The notes beneath the pieces are model-generated. The model did not search any database and had not been told where the DNA came from. It was given only the letters and a program-made list of their open reading frames with translations. Positions 1 to 9,724 of a stretch of 64,000 bases of DNA are shown piece after piece (positions within the stretch are counted from its first letter, which is position 1; every line of letters starts with the position of its first letter). The stretch is from positions 7,290,503 to 7,354,502 of the forward strand of contig NC_033623.1 in NCBI RefSeq assembly GCF_001540865.1, read 5' to 3'. A program made the position numbers and the translations under genes. The stretch is from Ananas comosus. Lineage: Eukaryota; Streptophyta; Magnoliopsida; Poales; Bromeliaceae.

Positions 1-480
1 GATTTTCTCTCCCAAGTTAGCACATGTATTCACAACGTCTTGTAGTCGCGTATAGTACTCGGTAAAGGTCTCATTTTCGTCCATAGAAATTGAATCAAAC
101 TTGCTAATGAGCATTTGCAATTTTTTGACCTTTACTAAGCTCGTTCCTTCATGCATAACTTGTAGAGTATCCCAAATCTCTTTTGCCGTTTCGCATGCCG
201 AAATACGAGTAAACTCCGTTCGTGACAATGCATTAAATAAAGCGTTTATGCCCTTGCCGTTAAACGAAGATGACTCGTTTTCATCTTTTGTCCACTTGTT
301 CCATGGTTTAGGAACGGTAGCGTTATTGACAACTTCGGTAGGGTGCTCCCAACCAAATTCAATAGCTTTCCAAACACGCTCATCGATTGCAATTAGAAAA
401 GCTCTCATGCGAACTTTCCAATAGGCATAATTCGTGCCATCGAAGAGTGGTGGATGATTAACGTTACCGCCTTCGGCCAT
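1..480 (-). CDS. Sirevirus (Ty1/Copia) Gag, N-terminal part, off left edge
   Basis: On the minus strand an ATG at 478-480 opens 160 codons with no stop before the window edge. The product begins MAEGGNVNHPPLFDGTNYAY and matches, almost residue for residue, the Gag start of the second Sirevirus at 16293. Copia Gag of this type (UBN2-like domain) forms the cytoplasmic virus-like particle. Visible marks are the early FDGTNYAYWK motif and the W-D-T-L segment followed by Q-V-M-H-E. The second copy has a stop at the Q of this segment; here the glutamine codon is intact. The LTR and primer-binding site lie just upstream, fixing the start and orientation. Only the N-terminal part is visible, so activity of the whole element cannot be judged. 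Confidence 0.88.
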   Translation of the reverse strand, partial: MAEGGNVNHPPLFDGTNYAYWKVRMRAFLIAIDERVWKAIEFGWEHPTEVVNNATVPKPWNKWTKDENESSSFNGKGINALFNALSRTEFTRISACETAKEIWDTLQVMHEGTSLVKVKKLQMLISKFDSISMDENETFTEYYTRLQDVVNTCANLGEKI

Positions 481-504
481 TCGAAAACAATATATCTAGA
501 TCCG

Positions 505-516
505 GCTCTGTTACCA
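505..516 (-). other. Primer-binding site, Sirevirus 1
   Basis: Read on the minus strand this is TGGTAACAGAGC, one mismatch from TGGTATCAGAGC, the complement of plant initiator tRNA-Met. It lies two bases inside the LTR boundary at 519 and about 25 bases before the gag ATG, as expected for Copia. Confidence 0.85.
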
Positions 517-1199
517 ATTGAAAGATTTGAGGAACCCAAGGATCTATCTAGATTGTATCTATCACCTAGAGGGGGGTGAATAGGTGAACGGCCAAAAACC
601 TCAAATCTCAATTCAATAAAAATAAATGCGGAAAATAAAAAGCACACCGAGATTTACGTGGGAAAACTCCAACTTGGAGAAAAACCCACGGGACCAACAC
701 GCCAAAAAATAATTACTAAGAGAAAAGATTACAAGGTGATTACCGACTCCAACGGACTCAACCTCTCTTAACCTCCTATGAATCTTCGCGTTACCTCCTG
801 GGTTTGATCCACGCCCTTCGAGTTCGAATCACAAGAATGCCTCCACTATCGAATCAGACGAAAGCTTCATACCGAATCCACGACGCCATCCGAATCCACG
901 AGCCAACGATCGCATCCACGAACCGCCTTTAATTCACGCGAATCCACGACGGTCAGTTCATGTAAGACCATCATGATTTATGGTATCCTTCCTTAGGAGT
1001 ATCGTAAGAAAACCAAGGAAGAAAACTCCAAGCGAAAACTAGATCAAATCGACATTAATAGCGAATGCGAAACGTTACTCGATTTGATCTATAAAGAGGC
1101 TAATTTGTAGAAAATAGGTTGAACAAAATAACAGCCTTCTGAGGAGTTTCGTCAAACATATATTCTTATCAAGCTTGATCAGTTAGAGAACCTCTCATA

Positions 1200-1460
1200 C
1201 TTATTTATAGAGTTTAGATATCAAAAACGGAAGCTAGGTGAATTAGAAGTTTTTTCCAAATCAAGCACTTGTACCGGACAGGAATAGCTGTTCAGGGTAC
1301 AGCATGACGGAAGATTTTTTCTGCGAAGCTTCTGTACCTGACAGGCTGCGCAGCTTATTCCGGAACAGGGCTTGTACCGGAACACACATCAAACTTTTCT
1401 CGCAATACGCTGATGTCTGTTACCGGCAACAGATAAACCCTTGTACCGGTACAACAATGC
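1200..1460 (-). promoter_or_regulatory. LTR promoter: TATA box and GTACCGG motifs
   Basis: The minus strand has CTATAAATAAG at 1200-1210. GTACCGG motifs follow upstream at 1271-1277, around 1375 and at about 1445, the last being the complete palindrome GTACCGGTAC. A diverged GTACCTGACAGG lies near 1334. The nearest motif is about 60 bp from the TATA box, the same spacing as in the gypsy LTRs of this window. Confidence 0.6.
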
Positions 1461-1710
1461 AATTTTCTCTGAAAATGTATTTTTCGAGTTTTACAAGCTC
1501 TTAAAAACTTTCTATATCCAATACATACTTGTAAAACATGACATCTAAAATTCTGTAATTTAAGTTGCTGAATCACCTTAAACAAGATTTAAAGTTTACC
1601 TAAGCATCGTTGATTCATGTTTTGCGTGTTTTGTGTCCTTTGCCGATCTTCGAAGTCCTTGGATTCTTCGATCTTCAATACTCCGCTTCGGACTTCTTCA
1701 AGACTCCCGA

Positions 1711-2900
1711 TGTAAAGTTTATGGATCCCGAGGATCTAAAGGTAAGTAAACACCTAGAGGGGTGTGAAGTAGGTGTAAATCGCAAATCGAAAATCTCGAT
1801 TCAACAACAAATGCGGAAATTAAAAATAGACACCGAGAATTTAACTGGGGAAAACTCCAATTCGAGTGAAAAACCACACGGGACGGATCACGCAAAGAAA
1901 ATCACTAAGAAATGGTACAAGTGATTTCGACAAAAACACGCGACTCAAATTTGACCGATCTGTGACGGTGATCTTTGCCGGTCCTCGATCGATAGGAATC
2001 CACCAATCGACCTTGCTGCAACTCCTCGCAGCGTCAACGCCTCAACTCCTCAAAGCGTCCACCGAATCCTCGGCTTCGCGCGAGATCCTCGCGCCGAACC
2101 TCCTTCCGGAGCTTGTAGAATTGAAGATTTGCGGTGATTTATCTTTTGAAAACCATAAGCTATGAGGATTCACCTTTAATCAATCATCTACTTGATTCTT
2201 GTAAGAAATATTGAGTAAAAACGAAGAAACAAGCCGATGTTGATTGCTAGAAACTCATCATGTAAATCGAAGCGAAGAAAACGAGTTTCTAGGGTTTAGA
2301 ATTGGTAAAATATTCAAAGCCTTAATTTTAGATGACCCACATAGCTTATTTATATGTTTAGAAGACTTAGAAGTAGACTAGGATTGCAAAAAGTCGATTT
2401 CAAAAACCTGTGTCGTCCTCAGAGACCGGTCCTGTCGAGGAGACCGGTCTGTGAGAGACCGGTCTCTCAAGTGAGGAACCGGTCCCTCCCTGCGTGACCA
2501 AAAACCCCACGTTCGGGAACCGGTCTCTCAAACTTGAGACCGGTCCCTCGCTGCGTGACAGAACCACCAAGGTTCGGGAACCGGTCTCTCATCACAGGGG
2601 ACCGGTTGCATCAGGAATTACGCAGTGAGGACCTTGGGGGAACCGGTCTCTCCATTTCAGAGACCGGTCCCAGAACACAAGAAAGTTCAGTAAATATGTT
2701 TAAAAACAATCTAAGCCTTCTGAACTTATTTTAATCACGTAACTTCACCACAAATGATTTTTTCTACATACCTTAGGTGTCGATCTTTCTGAATAAGTCT
2801 TTGTCCTCTAATTTGAATCTTTTCTCGAAATCTTCTGCGATCAACTCTTCAAGACTCCAAACAACTTTACGAAATTCGCCAACCTATAAAATCCTTAACA
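1711..2900 (-). mobile_element. Solo Sirevirus LTR nested in another S LTR
   Basis: A complete S-family LTR of 1190 bp: plus-strand ends TGTAAAG...CCTTAACA. It is flanked by CCCGA (1706-1710) and TCCGA (2901-2905), a 5-bp target-site duplication with one transition. The surrounding sequence is itself an S LTR, broken exactly at these points. No PBS or gag adjoins it, so it is a solo LTR left by LTR-LTR recombination. It is closely related along its length to 16326-17523. Its U3 holds the GACCGGTC array at 2424-2680. Confidence 0.85.
2345..2680 (-). promoter_or_regulatory. LTR promoter: TATA box and GAGACCGGTCTC array
   Basis: TATA-like ACATATAAATAAG lies at about 2345-2358 on the minus strand. 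From 2424 to 2680 there are about ten copies of (G)ACCGGT(C), including a perfect 16-bp palindrome at 2453-2468. Spacers such as TTCGGGAACCGGTCTC and GGGGACCGGTTGCATCAGG recur in the gypsy LTR at 39250-39460, in the same order and orientation relative to the element. Confidence 0.65.
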
Positions 2901-2943
2901 TCCGACTCGACCCACAAAACTTGCCAACACATAGGACCTAACA

Positions 2944-4373
2944 GGAACCATGATTCCTATTATGAAAATGAATATTGCTTTCATGCATTTAACCTTTATG
3001 CCCAATTGTGACATTAGAGACTTTGGAAGCCTAGTGAGGCTTGGAGACTTAGACTGTTGAGAATTTGGGCCAATGTCATAAAGAGGCATTGGGCTCCGAC
3101 CATAGTGAGTATTGATGTTAATGTCTTAAATCGGAACTTAGAACGTGATTTGGGCTTGATTAGTGGTGGTGCTTAAGTGTCATAAAGAGGTACTAAGCAA
3201 GTAAGTGTTGGGTTATCACATTGTGACCTAGAGCTAGACCGTTGGGTTACTAGTAGCTATTGCCATGTTTGAGACATGAGGGTTGGATACTTGAGTCTTT
3301 GACTACGCTTGCTTGCCATTTGTGCTATTCGCACATGCTTGTGAGGGTCGCTCCCTACAAGCCGGCACTTCGGAGTTAGCCTATGCGACTTATGTTCTCT
3401 CGTGCGGTATTGAGAAGCCTACGGGGTCGAGTGGGACAGACACATTCCAAGAGTAGGGATGTTGGGCTACCACAGGCACTTAGGCGGCACAAGCCGGACT
3501 ACCTTTGGTAGGTCCTTAATTGGAAATGGAAATCGACACAGTGTTGAGTGCGTTATAATCACTACTAGATAGAGAGTAGTAGTTGGATTACTTGGATTTG
3601 CTTCTAGCATAGTGTTGGACACTTGAGTATAAATACATACATGTAGCATGCTAGGAGAGGTTGTTTATTGCATTCCTGTAAACATTGTTTACCATAGTAA
3701 AGTATGAGCTTCATAGTTTCATAAAACAAATCATGATTGTTACTTGTGGTCATGTAGGGATATGTGTTCATTGTGAAATAAGGTTCATCTTAATTGAGAC
3801 AATGTAGTATCTTAGCATTTTAATTATACTTTCTTAAATGCAATTTATTCATTATTATTGCTCTTTTGACTTACCCTTTCTTTGGGGCCTAGTGGTGCAT
3901 TTAGCTGAGGTCAGTAATTGCCCACTGGGAACTATAAATTATAGTTCTCACGCCCTCTGTTTTATATTTCCTTTCAGAGCCTTCCACGCCGGGAGAGGCT
4001 AGGGACCGTGGGAAGGGCGTTGCTTCGAGCTAGCTCTTCAGCGAGTGACGAGTTCTAGGTGGTCTACCTCTCGATGTATTTTATTTTGGAGAGGTTGAGA
4101 GCTGTACCAGTGTACTAGAGACACCCTTTTGTGTACTTTTTGGGACAGATATTGTATCACTTTGTATTTCACTCTTATTGCTTCAGTATTGTCCTTTTAC
4201 CTTGTTGTAGATGATAGAATCATACTGCTCTGATATCATTAGTTGTTGCTCTTTCCTTTCGGCTATGTTTCTTGCTTTACTTTCGCTTTTATTGTAGACG
4301 CCTTATATGTGCAGACATATGGCGGGTCTGGGCGCGCTTTCGGGAGGGCCTCCGCCGTTCCCGGGGCGTGACA
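2944..4373 (+). mobile_element. LTR A, 3' portion (host of Sirevirus 1)
   Basis: This is the distal part of a family A gypsy LTR, ending CCGGGGCGTGACA at 4373. It has the AATGTCATAAAGAGGCATT-type repeats, the GAACTATAAATTATAGTTC hairpin followed by CTCACGCC, the CTTTCAG/AGCC splice-acceptor-like site (AG 3976-3977) and the terminal GACGCCTTATATG block. Its 5' half lies beyond the left edge because Sirevirus 1 is inserted in it. It is itself inserted in LTR B. Confidence 0.75.
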
Positions 4374-4974
4374 ACTGCTTTGAGATATATATCTATCTAT
4401 CTATCTACTTGTTGTTGCTTGTGCCCACTTGGACCTAGTGGGGAGGTCGGCAGAGTCGGCGGCCGAGCCCACTGGAAACTATGGAAGATAGTTCTCACCC
4501 CACTCTATTTCCAGTGGTAGGTACAGGACTGTCGAGAGAGGACCGCGGCAAGGGCATCGCGCCCGATCAGTGAGACCGTGGTAGTGTAGTAGCTTTCCTT
4601 TTACATTAGTACACCTATGTATTGAGAGAGATTCATTGTAGGTGAGGATTTGGAGAGCTATGTATTTTGGATGAATTATGTAAGCATTTAAAGAAAATGA
4701 TGTAAATGAAAATGATGCAAAACTATTGTAATAGTTAGTAAAGTACTCTCTTTATTTCACATATTTTTTCTTGTGGATTACTTGCTCTTTGTATTATTGG
4801 CACTGTTTGTGTCCTTGTGAATGTGCATGTTTAGAATATAATTTCCTGGGTAAATTCTTGTGCACATTCCTGTTGTTGAGCCTCGAGCGGACCGGGAAGT
4901 GCTGTCCGTTCGGCAGTCCGCCGCCGCGGCCGAATCGTGCCAAATGGGTAGTGGTTTCGGGGCGGGGCGTGACA
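4374..4974 (+). mobile_element. LTR B, 3' portion of a 5' LTR
   Basis: A gypsy LTR end, GGGGCGTGACA at 4974, is followed eight bases on by a primer-binding site, so this is a 5' LTR on the plus strand. It has the family hairpin and acceptor-like site (AG 4513-4514) and the terminal GCGGACCGGGAAG...GTCCGTTCGGC block seen again at 29220-29260. The 5' part is missing because LTR A is inserted at 4373/4374. A short TATC run lies near 4386-4405. Confidence 0.7.
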
Positions 4975-4981
4975 GTCCTTG

Positions 4982-4994
4982 TGGTATCAGAGCA
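4982..4994 (+). other. Primer-binding site, family B gypsy
   Basis: TGGTATCAGAGCA, perfect complement to initiator tRNA-Met, eight bases after the LTR B end. It marks the start of the internal region leading to the gag stub. Confidence 0.9.
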
Positions 4995-5332
4995 ATGAGA
5001 GCAAGTGAAGAGAGAAAGTCTAGGATGACCTAGGAGACTCTAGGTTGGTAAGCCCTAAGGTTATAGGTGCGTGAGCGGAACGTGAACCTATGGCGATGGC
5101 GGAAGTGGATTCGATTGGGTCGAAGTTGGTAATATGTCTCTAGTTGTGATTGGAGACGAATTCAAGTGGTATGAGCTCTTGTCTTGAGGTGGTTGTGTCG
5201 GCGGCCGACGACATGATACCAAGAGTCTAGAATGAGTACACTTGTGTGGTTCCGCCCGATTTTGTTGTTGAGTCGTCATGTGTCGTAATTTCGACGAGGT
5301 AATTGGTTGAGATGACTGACAAAGTAATTGCG

Positions 5333-5631
5333 TTTCAGGGACTAATATCTCCAAGACGCTACACATGTAGATCTGCTCCAGCACCGATTCCTGAGGTGCT
5401 CGAGCAGACGGAGCCGAGAATGATGGATCGGCTGCAGGCGCAAGTGACTGCGTTGACCAATGTGGTGCAGCGCCAGGAGACCCGATTTGAGCGGCTCCAG
5501 GAGCTTCTAGAGCGGCAGGTTGCAGCAGCGGCTGCGACGGTGGCTGAGGGCGGTGGTCCGCCCGCACCCTCGACCCGTGTACCCGAGGTGGCGGAGGGTG
5601 AGGGTATAGCGGCGGTTCCAGTGACGGCACG
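5333..5631 (+). pseudogene. Ty3/gypsy Gag N-terminal stub (family B)
   Basis: A reading frame starts just after a splice-acceptor-like TTTCAG and runs until LTR A interrupts it at 5632. By comparison with the family E gag at 60977, the expected start codon is ATA here (ATATCTCCAAGACGC against ATGGCACCTAGACGC), so the initiator appears mutated; a Met 13 codons further upstream (5303) is in frame but lies before the acceptor. The product has the M-D-R-L-Q-A-Q-V-T-A-L helix and Q-R-Q-E-T-R-F-E-R-L-Q-E-L-L repeat expected of the coiled-coil start of Tekay-type Gag. The capsid core and zinc knuckle are absent. The proline-rich antisense frame over this region is a composition shadow. Confidence 0.65.
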
Positions 5632-6022
5632 TGTCAGGCCCCGGGACACAGCGGAAGCCCGCCCGGCACGTGCACAGACCCGCCATACGTCTAAAACATA
5701 TAAGGCGTCAAAAACAAAACGATAAAAGAGGCAATAGAAGAAAACACCTAGAAGTATCAGAGCAATATACATTATCTAGAGACTAAAGCAATGAGAAGAG
5801 TAGAGAGCTAAAATCACTAATAAACCATAAAGTAGTACAACCCAAGATCCAAATATGAGTGCTAAAGGAGTACATTGGTGGTCTCTATACATGGTAAACA
5901 AAATCTCTCGCTCTCCCTAAATATAAAAAGAAAGGAAACCACCTAAGAGTAAAAGTGACTCCTCGCTATCTAGCTAGCGATCCCCTTGCCGCGGTCCCGT
6001 GCCTCCGCCGGTGCAGAGGGCT

Positions 6023-7552
6023 CTGAAAGGAAAACATAAAACAGAGAGCGTGAGAACTATTAAATAATAGTTCCCAGTGGGCAATTACTGACTTCAGTGA
6101 AATGCACCACTAGGCCCAAAACTAAGCAAGTAAGGTAAGTAAGGCAAGTAAGAATAATATGAACAAATAACTCGCTGACATGGAAGCTCAATATAGCATG
6201 AAGTCACTACTTTCATCAATAATAATCTACCACATGATCTCTACTTAGCATGGATTTGCATAAGTAATAAAGCAACTACTACAAGCATGTGTACAAGAGT
6301 ATCCAACATGTAAATGCATAAGTATGCAACTAACCCAATGTCCACAATGTAAATAGTAAAGATGTCATTGTTTACTATTCTAGTCAATGTCCAAAAGGTA
6401 CAATATGTCACCAGTAACCCAATCCTGTGGAAGCTACCCGTAGGTAGTCCGGCCTGCGCTGTGCCAACAATGGCCCCGTGGTAGTCAACATCCCCACTCT
6501 AGGAATGAGCCTCCCCCACGGCATTCCATTTTGGCGCCCAATTCCGCACGGGCGACCATATGTCGCGATGGCTATCTCCGGAGTGCCGACTGGTAGGGAG
6601 CGACCTTCACAAGTATGTGCGAATGAGCACAATGGCATGCAAGCGAATAAGTCCGTCTAAGGTCCCAGTGGTTCATCACTGTTTCATCGGATCTAAAATT
6701 CGGAATACAGCATATGTCCCAAAGGCCTGCCTCTATATCATCGTGTCTAAAACATGGAATATAGTAACTGTCACAATGGCCTATCTCTATGTCATCATGT
6801 CTAAAACATGGAATATAGCAGATTTCCAGTGGCCTATCATCATGTCTCTAAGTTGTAGTTCAACGATTTTCTAGTTCAAGCGCCCCTTTATGACACTTTT
6901 GCTTACTAGGTTCCAATATGAATAATAACTCTAAAAGCTTGTCATTCTAATCATTTTTCACACAAGAAACATGATCTTACATCATTCATTAGAACATCAA
7001 ACTCATGCACACTAACAATGCATATGCTACTCTCTACAACATACAGTCAATTTTTCATGATGCGTAACATAGGGGTTTTAAGCACTCTAAAATTCACATA
7101 AATTTCATTTAACATGAATATGCATGTATTTATAGTATACGAAAACATTTAACCACATAGGAGGCATTTCCTCCCATTTCAATGAAGCCAAACCCACCGA
7201 CGACAACGGAACCCTTCGTTTGCTGCGACGAGGGTATCCACCACTCTCCTAGTACCCTAAAGGTATGGAAACAAGTGTCACAAGAACCTTACGAACAACA
7301 CTTAGCTCAAACATTAAGCTTTTTAAGCTAAGGTGGGGAAAACTCACCGAATGTTAAGAAATCTCCCACGAATGCCAAAAGGGAGCTAGAGGCCTTCAAA
7401 TCCCACCTAAAACAAAGTTCTAAACCAATCAATTTGGTTCTAGAAGCTACAAATCAAAAATCCCCCAATTCTAACCCTAGAATCCAAAATCTAGGGTTTC
7501 CGCTAGCAAAATCCATCAAATCACTATCAAAAGGGAAATACATGATACCAAC
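6023..7552 (-). other. Candidate intron inside LTR A
   Basis: In element sense the donor is GAGAG/GTTGGT at 7552 and the acceptor TTTCCTTTCAG/AGCC at 6023, enclosing 1530 bp. A hairpin (GAACTATTAAATAATAGTTC) with CTCACGC lies about 35 bases before the acceptor and could provide a branch point. Other LTRs in the window have matching sites. No transcript evidence is available. Confidence 0.4.
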
Positions 7553-7798
7553 CTCTCAAGAAGCTCCAAAACAAGCTCAAAGTCCTCAAGGGTTGAAGTT
7601 TGATCCTCAATCAAGCTCCACTCCAACTCTCCAAGCTTCTCCAATGGTGGTAGACCAACAAAAGGCAAGAAGGAGAAGAAAAGAGAGATCAAAACTAGCT
7701 CAAATCCCTCAAAAATGAAAAAGAAACCATGGGGGGAAGAGCTCACCTTATCTCCTCTGGTCTAGGGCTCAAAAGAGCAGCCATGGGGGCTGGGGTGA

Positions 7799-7987
7799 CT
7801 TTTATAGAGGTTGCAATAATTGCAAAAACACCACTCCACGAAACAGCCCAAACTGCACTGCGTACCGGTACACAAGTTTGTGTACCGGTACACATCCCAC
7901 GAACCAGCCCAACCCGAGCCTCGAGTTGGCGCACTGACTGCAAGGGCCGATGGCTGTACCGGTACAGCCATCACCGCGTACCGGTAC
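7799..7987 (-). promoter_or_regulatory. LTR A promoter with four GTACCGGTAC palindromes
   Basis: TATA box CTATAAAAG (minus) lies at 7799-7808. GTACCGGTAC occurs at 7862-7871, 7882-7891, 7956-7965 and 7978-7987, in two pairs. The third extends to a perfect 24-bp palindrome (7949-7972, half-site GATGGCTGTACC) that is identical in the LTR at 24731-24754. Confidence 0.65.
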
Positions 7988-8185
7988 ACAGCCCTGCAGC
8001 AAGCTACCCGAGAGCTGACCAAAAATCTGACTTTTCGAATTTTGGTGCTAGCTTTTAAACCTCCAATATCGGGGTTCGAACCATGGGTCGAAACACTATC
8101 CACGACCCTCCACAAAGTGTGGAAAAGTTCGGAACACAAATCAAACACTCAAACCTCACTATTTGCGACGGTTCGGTGTGTTACA

Positions 8186-9724
8186 GAGTAATACAATAAC
8201 CGTCTCAAAAAGTACACAAAAGGGGTGGTCTCTATACATGGGTACAACTCTCAACCTCTCCAAAATAAAAACATCGAGAGGGAGACCACCTATCAAAAGT
8301 CCCTCGTCAAAGCTTGCTAGCCCGAGGCGATACCCTTTCCTCGGTCCCTGGCATCCCCCGGCGCGGAAGGCTCTGAAAGAAAACAAGAAACAGGGGGCGT
8401 GAGAACTATAATTTATAGGTCCCAGTAGACAATTACTGACGTCAGCACATTGGGCCACTAGGCCAAAAAGAATAGGGTAGATATGATAAACAACTGGAAT
8501 TAAACTGCAGATATGAAGGCATGTATAGAACGCTAAAATAAACTACTATGTTATAAGCAATATGATGGCAATGTGTAGTACAGGGGTTCTATCAGGCTCA
8601 AATATGTCCAGTACAAAACTAGTATGATTCTACATGGCAAACAATTATACTAAAGTGCAAAGAGCGTTATAATCAAGTATACTACAAGTCCAAACCTATG
8701 CTATAAGCATGTCCAAGAAACTTAACTACTATAATCTATTTAGTAGTAATTTTACTTATGCGATTCCGTGTCAGTTTCCATTTCCCATTAAGGACCTACC
8801 GAAGGTAGTCCGGCTTGTGCCGCCTAAGTGCCTGTGGTAGCCCAACATTCCCACTCGACGAATGAGTCTATCCCACCCGGCCCCGTAGGCTTCTCAATAC
8901 CGCACGAGCGAACATAAGTCGCGAAGGCCAACTCCGGAGTGCCGGCTTGTAGGGCGCGACCCTCACAAGCATGTGCGAATGAGCAAAAATGGCAAGGAAG
9001 CGTAGTCATCGTCTCAAATATCCGATTATCATGTCTCTAACATGGTAACAGTCTTTAGCAACCCATCGGTCTAGTCCAATGTCCAACGTGAAGGTTTAAC
9101 TGTTTATTATGTCCAATGCCCCTTCATGGCATTACAACTCACTATGCCCAAATCTCGTTCCAACACTAATGCCACTTCATGACATTAGGTTTACTAAGTC
9201 CACACATATTCCAAGCCTAATGCCCCTTTATGACGTTGGCTTAATAATTCACAAACCACCCTAGTCTAATGCTCCTTTTTGACATTATCTACTAGGTTCA
9301 CATATAACCCAAGCTCAATGTCTCTTTATGACATTAGCTTACTAATTCACATGATTTTCAAGTCCCAAGCCACTTCATGGCCTAATGTATCCTCACATGT
9401 CCAAGGGTATATATAATCATTGTCATTTCACTATATGAAATATGATTCTAAGTCCCGAATACGAATGCTGAACTCATGCATAAGTCTCACATGCGAGTTC
9501 TCTACTACTTAAAGATCCAAAAACGCATTGTATACAACATAAGCATTTTAAACATTTTAAAATTCATAAATAATACATCTAACATGAAAATGCATGATTT
9601 TCCATTTTACGATACTTAAATCCACAAAAATGAGATTTTCTCATTCTTAGATGAGGTCAAACCTACCGAGCACCGCTAAAACTCTTTCGTTTCGCCGAAC
9701 GGAGTTGCCCACAATTCTCCTAGC
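8186..9724 (-). mobile_element. LTR A fragment, minus orientation
   Basis: Alignable with the interior of LTR A at 31799-34280 and 36981-39610: the GGTGGTCTCTATACATGG block, the acceptor-like site near 8370 and the CTTCGTTTCGCCGAACGGAGTTGCCCAC-type block near 9690. Both LTR ends are missing. On the right it joins the integrase remnant at about 9724 with a base or two of microhomology. At 9050-9400 it carries a degenerate tandem repeat (next entry). Confidence 0.7.
9090..9400 (-). repeat. Internal LTR tandem repeat, AATGTCATAAAGGGGCATT
   Basis: About five to six copies of a roughly 60-bp unit built on AATGYCYCTTTATGACATT (plus strand). The core recurs in the other LTR A copies, for example near 3070, 3180, 25805 and 38150-38250, so it is a family feature. 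Confidence 0.6.

Larger units (their letters stand above)
519..2943 (-). mobile_element. 5' LTR of Sirevirus 1, split by a nested solo LTR
   Basis: The LTR occupies 519-1710 and 2901-2943, about 1.2 kb once the insert at 1711-2900 is discounted. Ends in element sense are TGT...CTTTCA; the far end at 2943 reads CCTAACA on the plus strand. The 43 bases after the insert align with the last bases of the nested LTR, which confirms the join. The body shares the GAGGGGGGTGAATAGGTG block with the other S LTRs, but its U3 carries GTACCGG motifs rather than GACCGGTC ones. It sits inside a plus-strand LTR A that resumes at 2944. The 3' LTR and outer TSD are off the window. Confidence 0.82.
5632..8185 (-). 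mobile_element. Complete LTR A, minus orientation
   Basis: Plus-strand ends are TGTCAGGCCCCGGG (5632) and GGTGTGTTACA (8185), 2554 bp, a full family A LTR. No TSD is seen: the left flank is GCACG within a gag, the right flank GAGTA inside another LTR A. The simplest reading is that an original insertion in the gag was rearranged. It contains the promoter at 7799-7987, a candidate donor at 7551-7552 and a candidate acceptor at 6023-6024. Confidence 0.8.

Noticed and set aside
5088..5772. Proline- and alanine-rich open frames antisense to the gag stub
   Set aside because: They mirror the GC-rich coiled-coil gag and LTR sequence in another frame; no domain.
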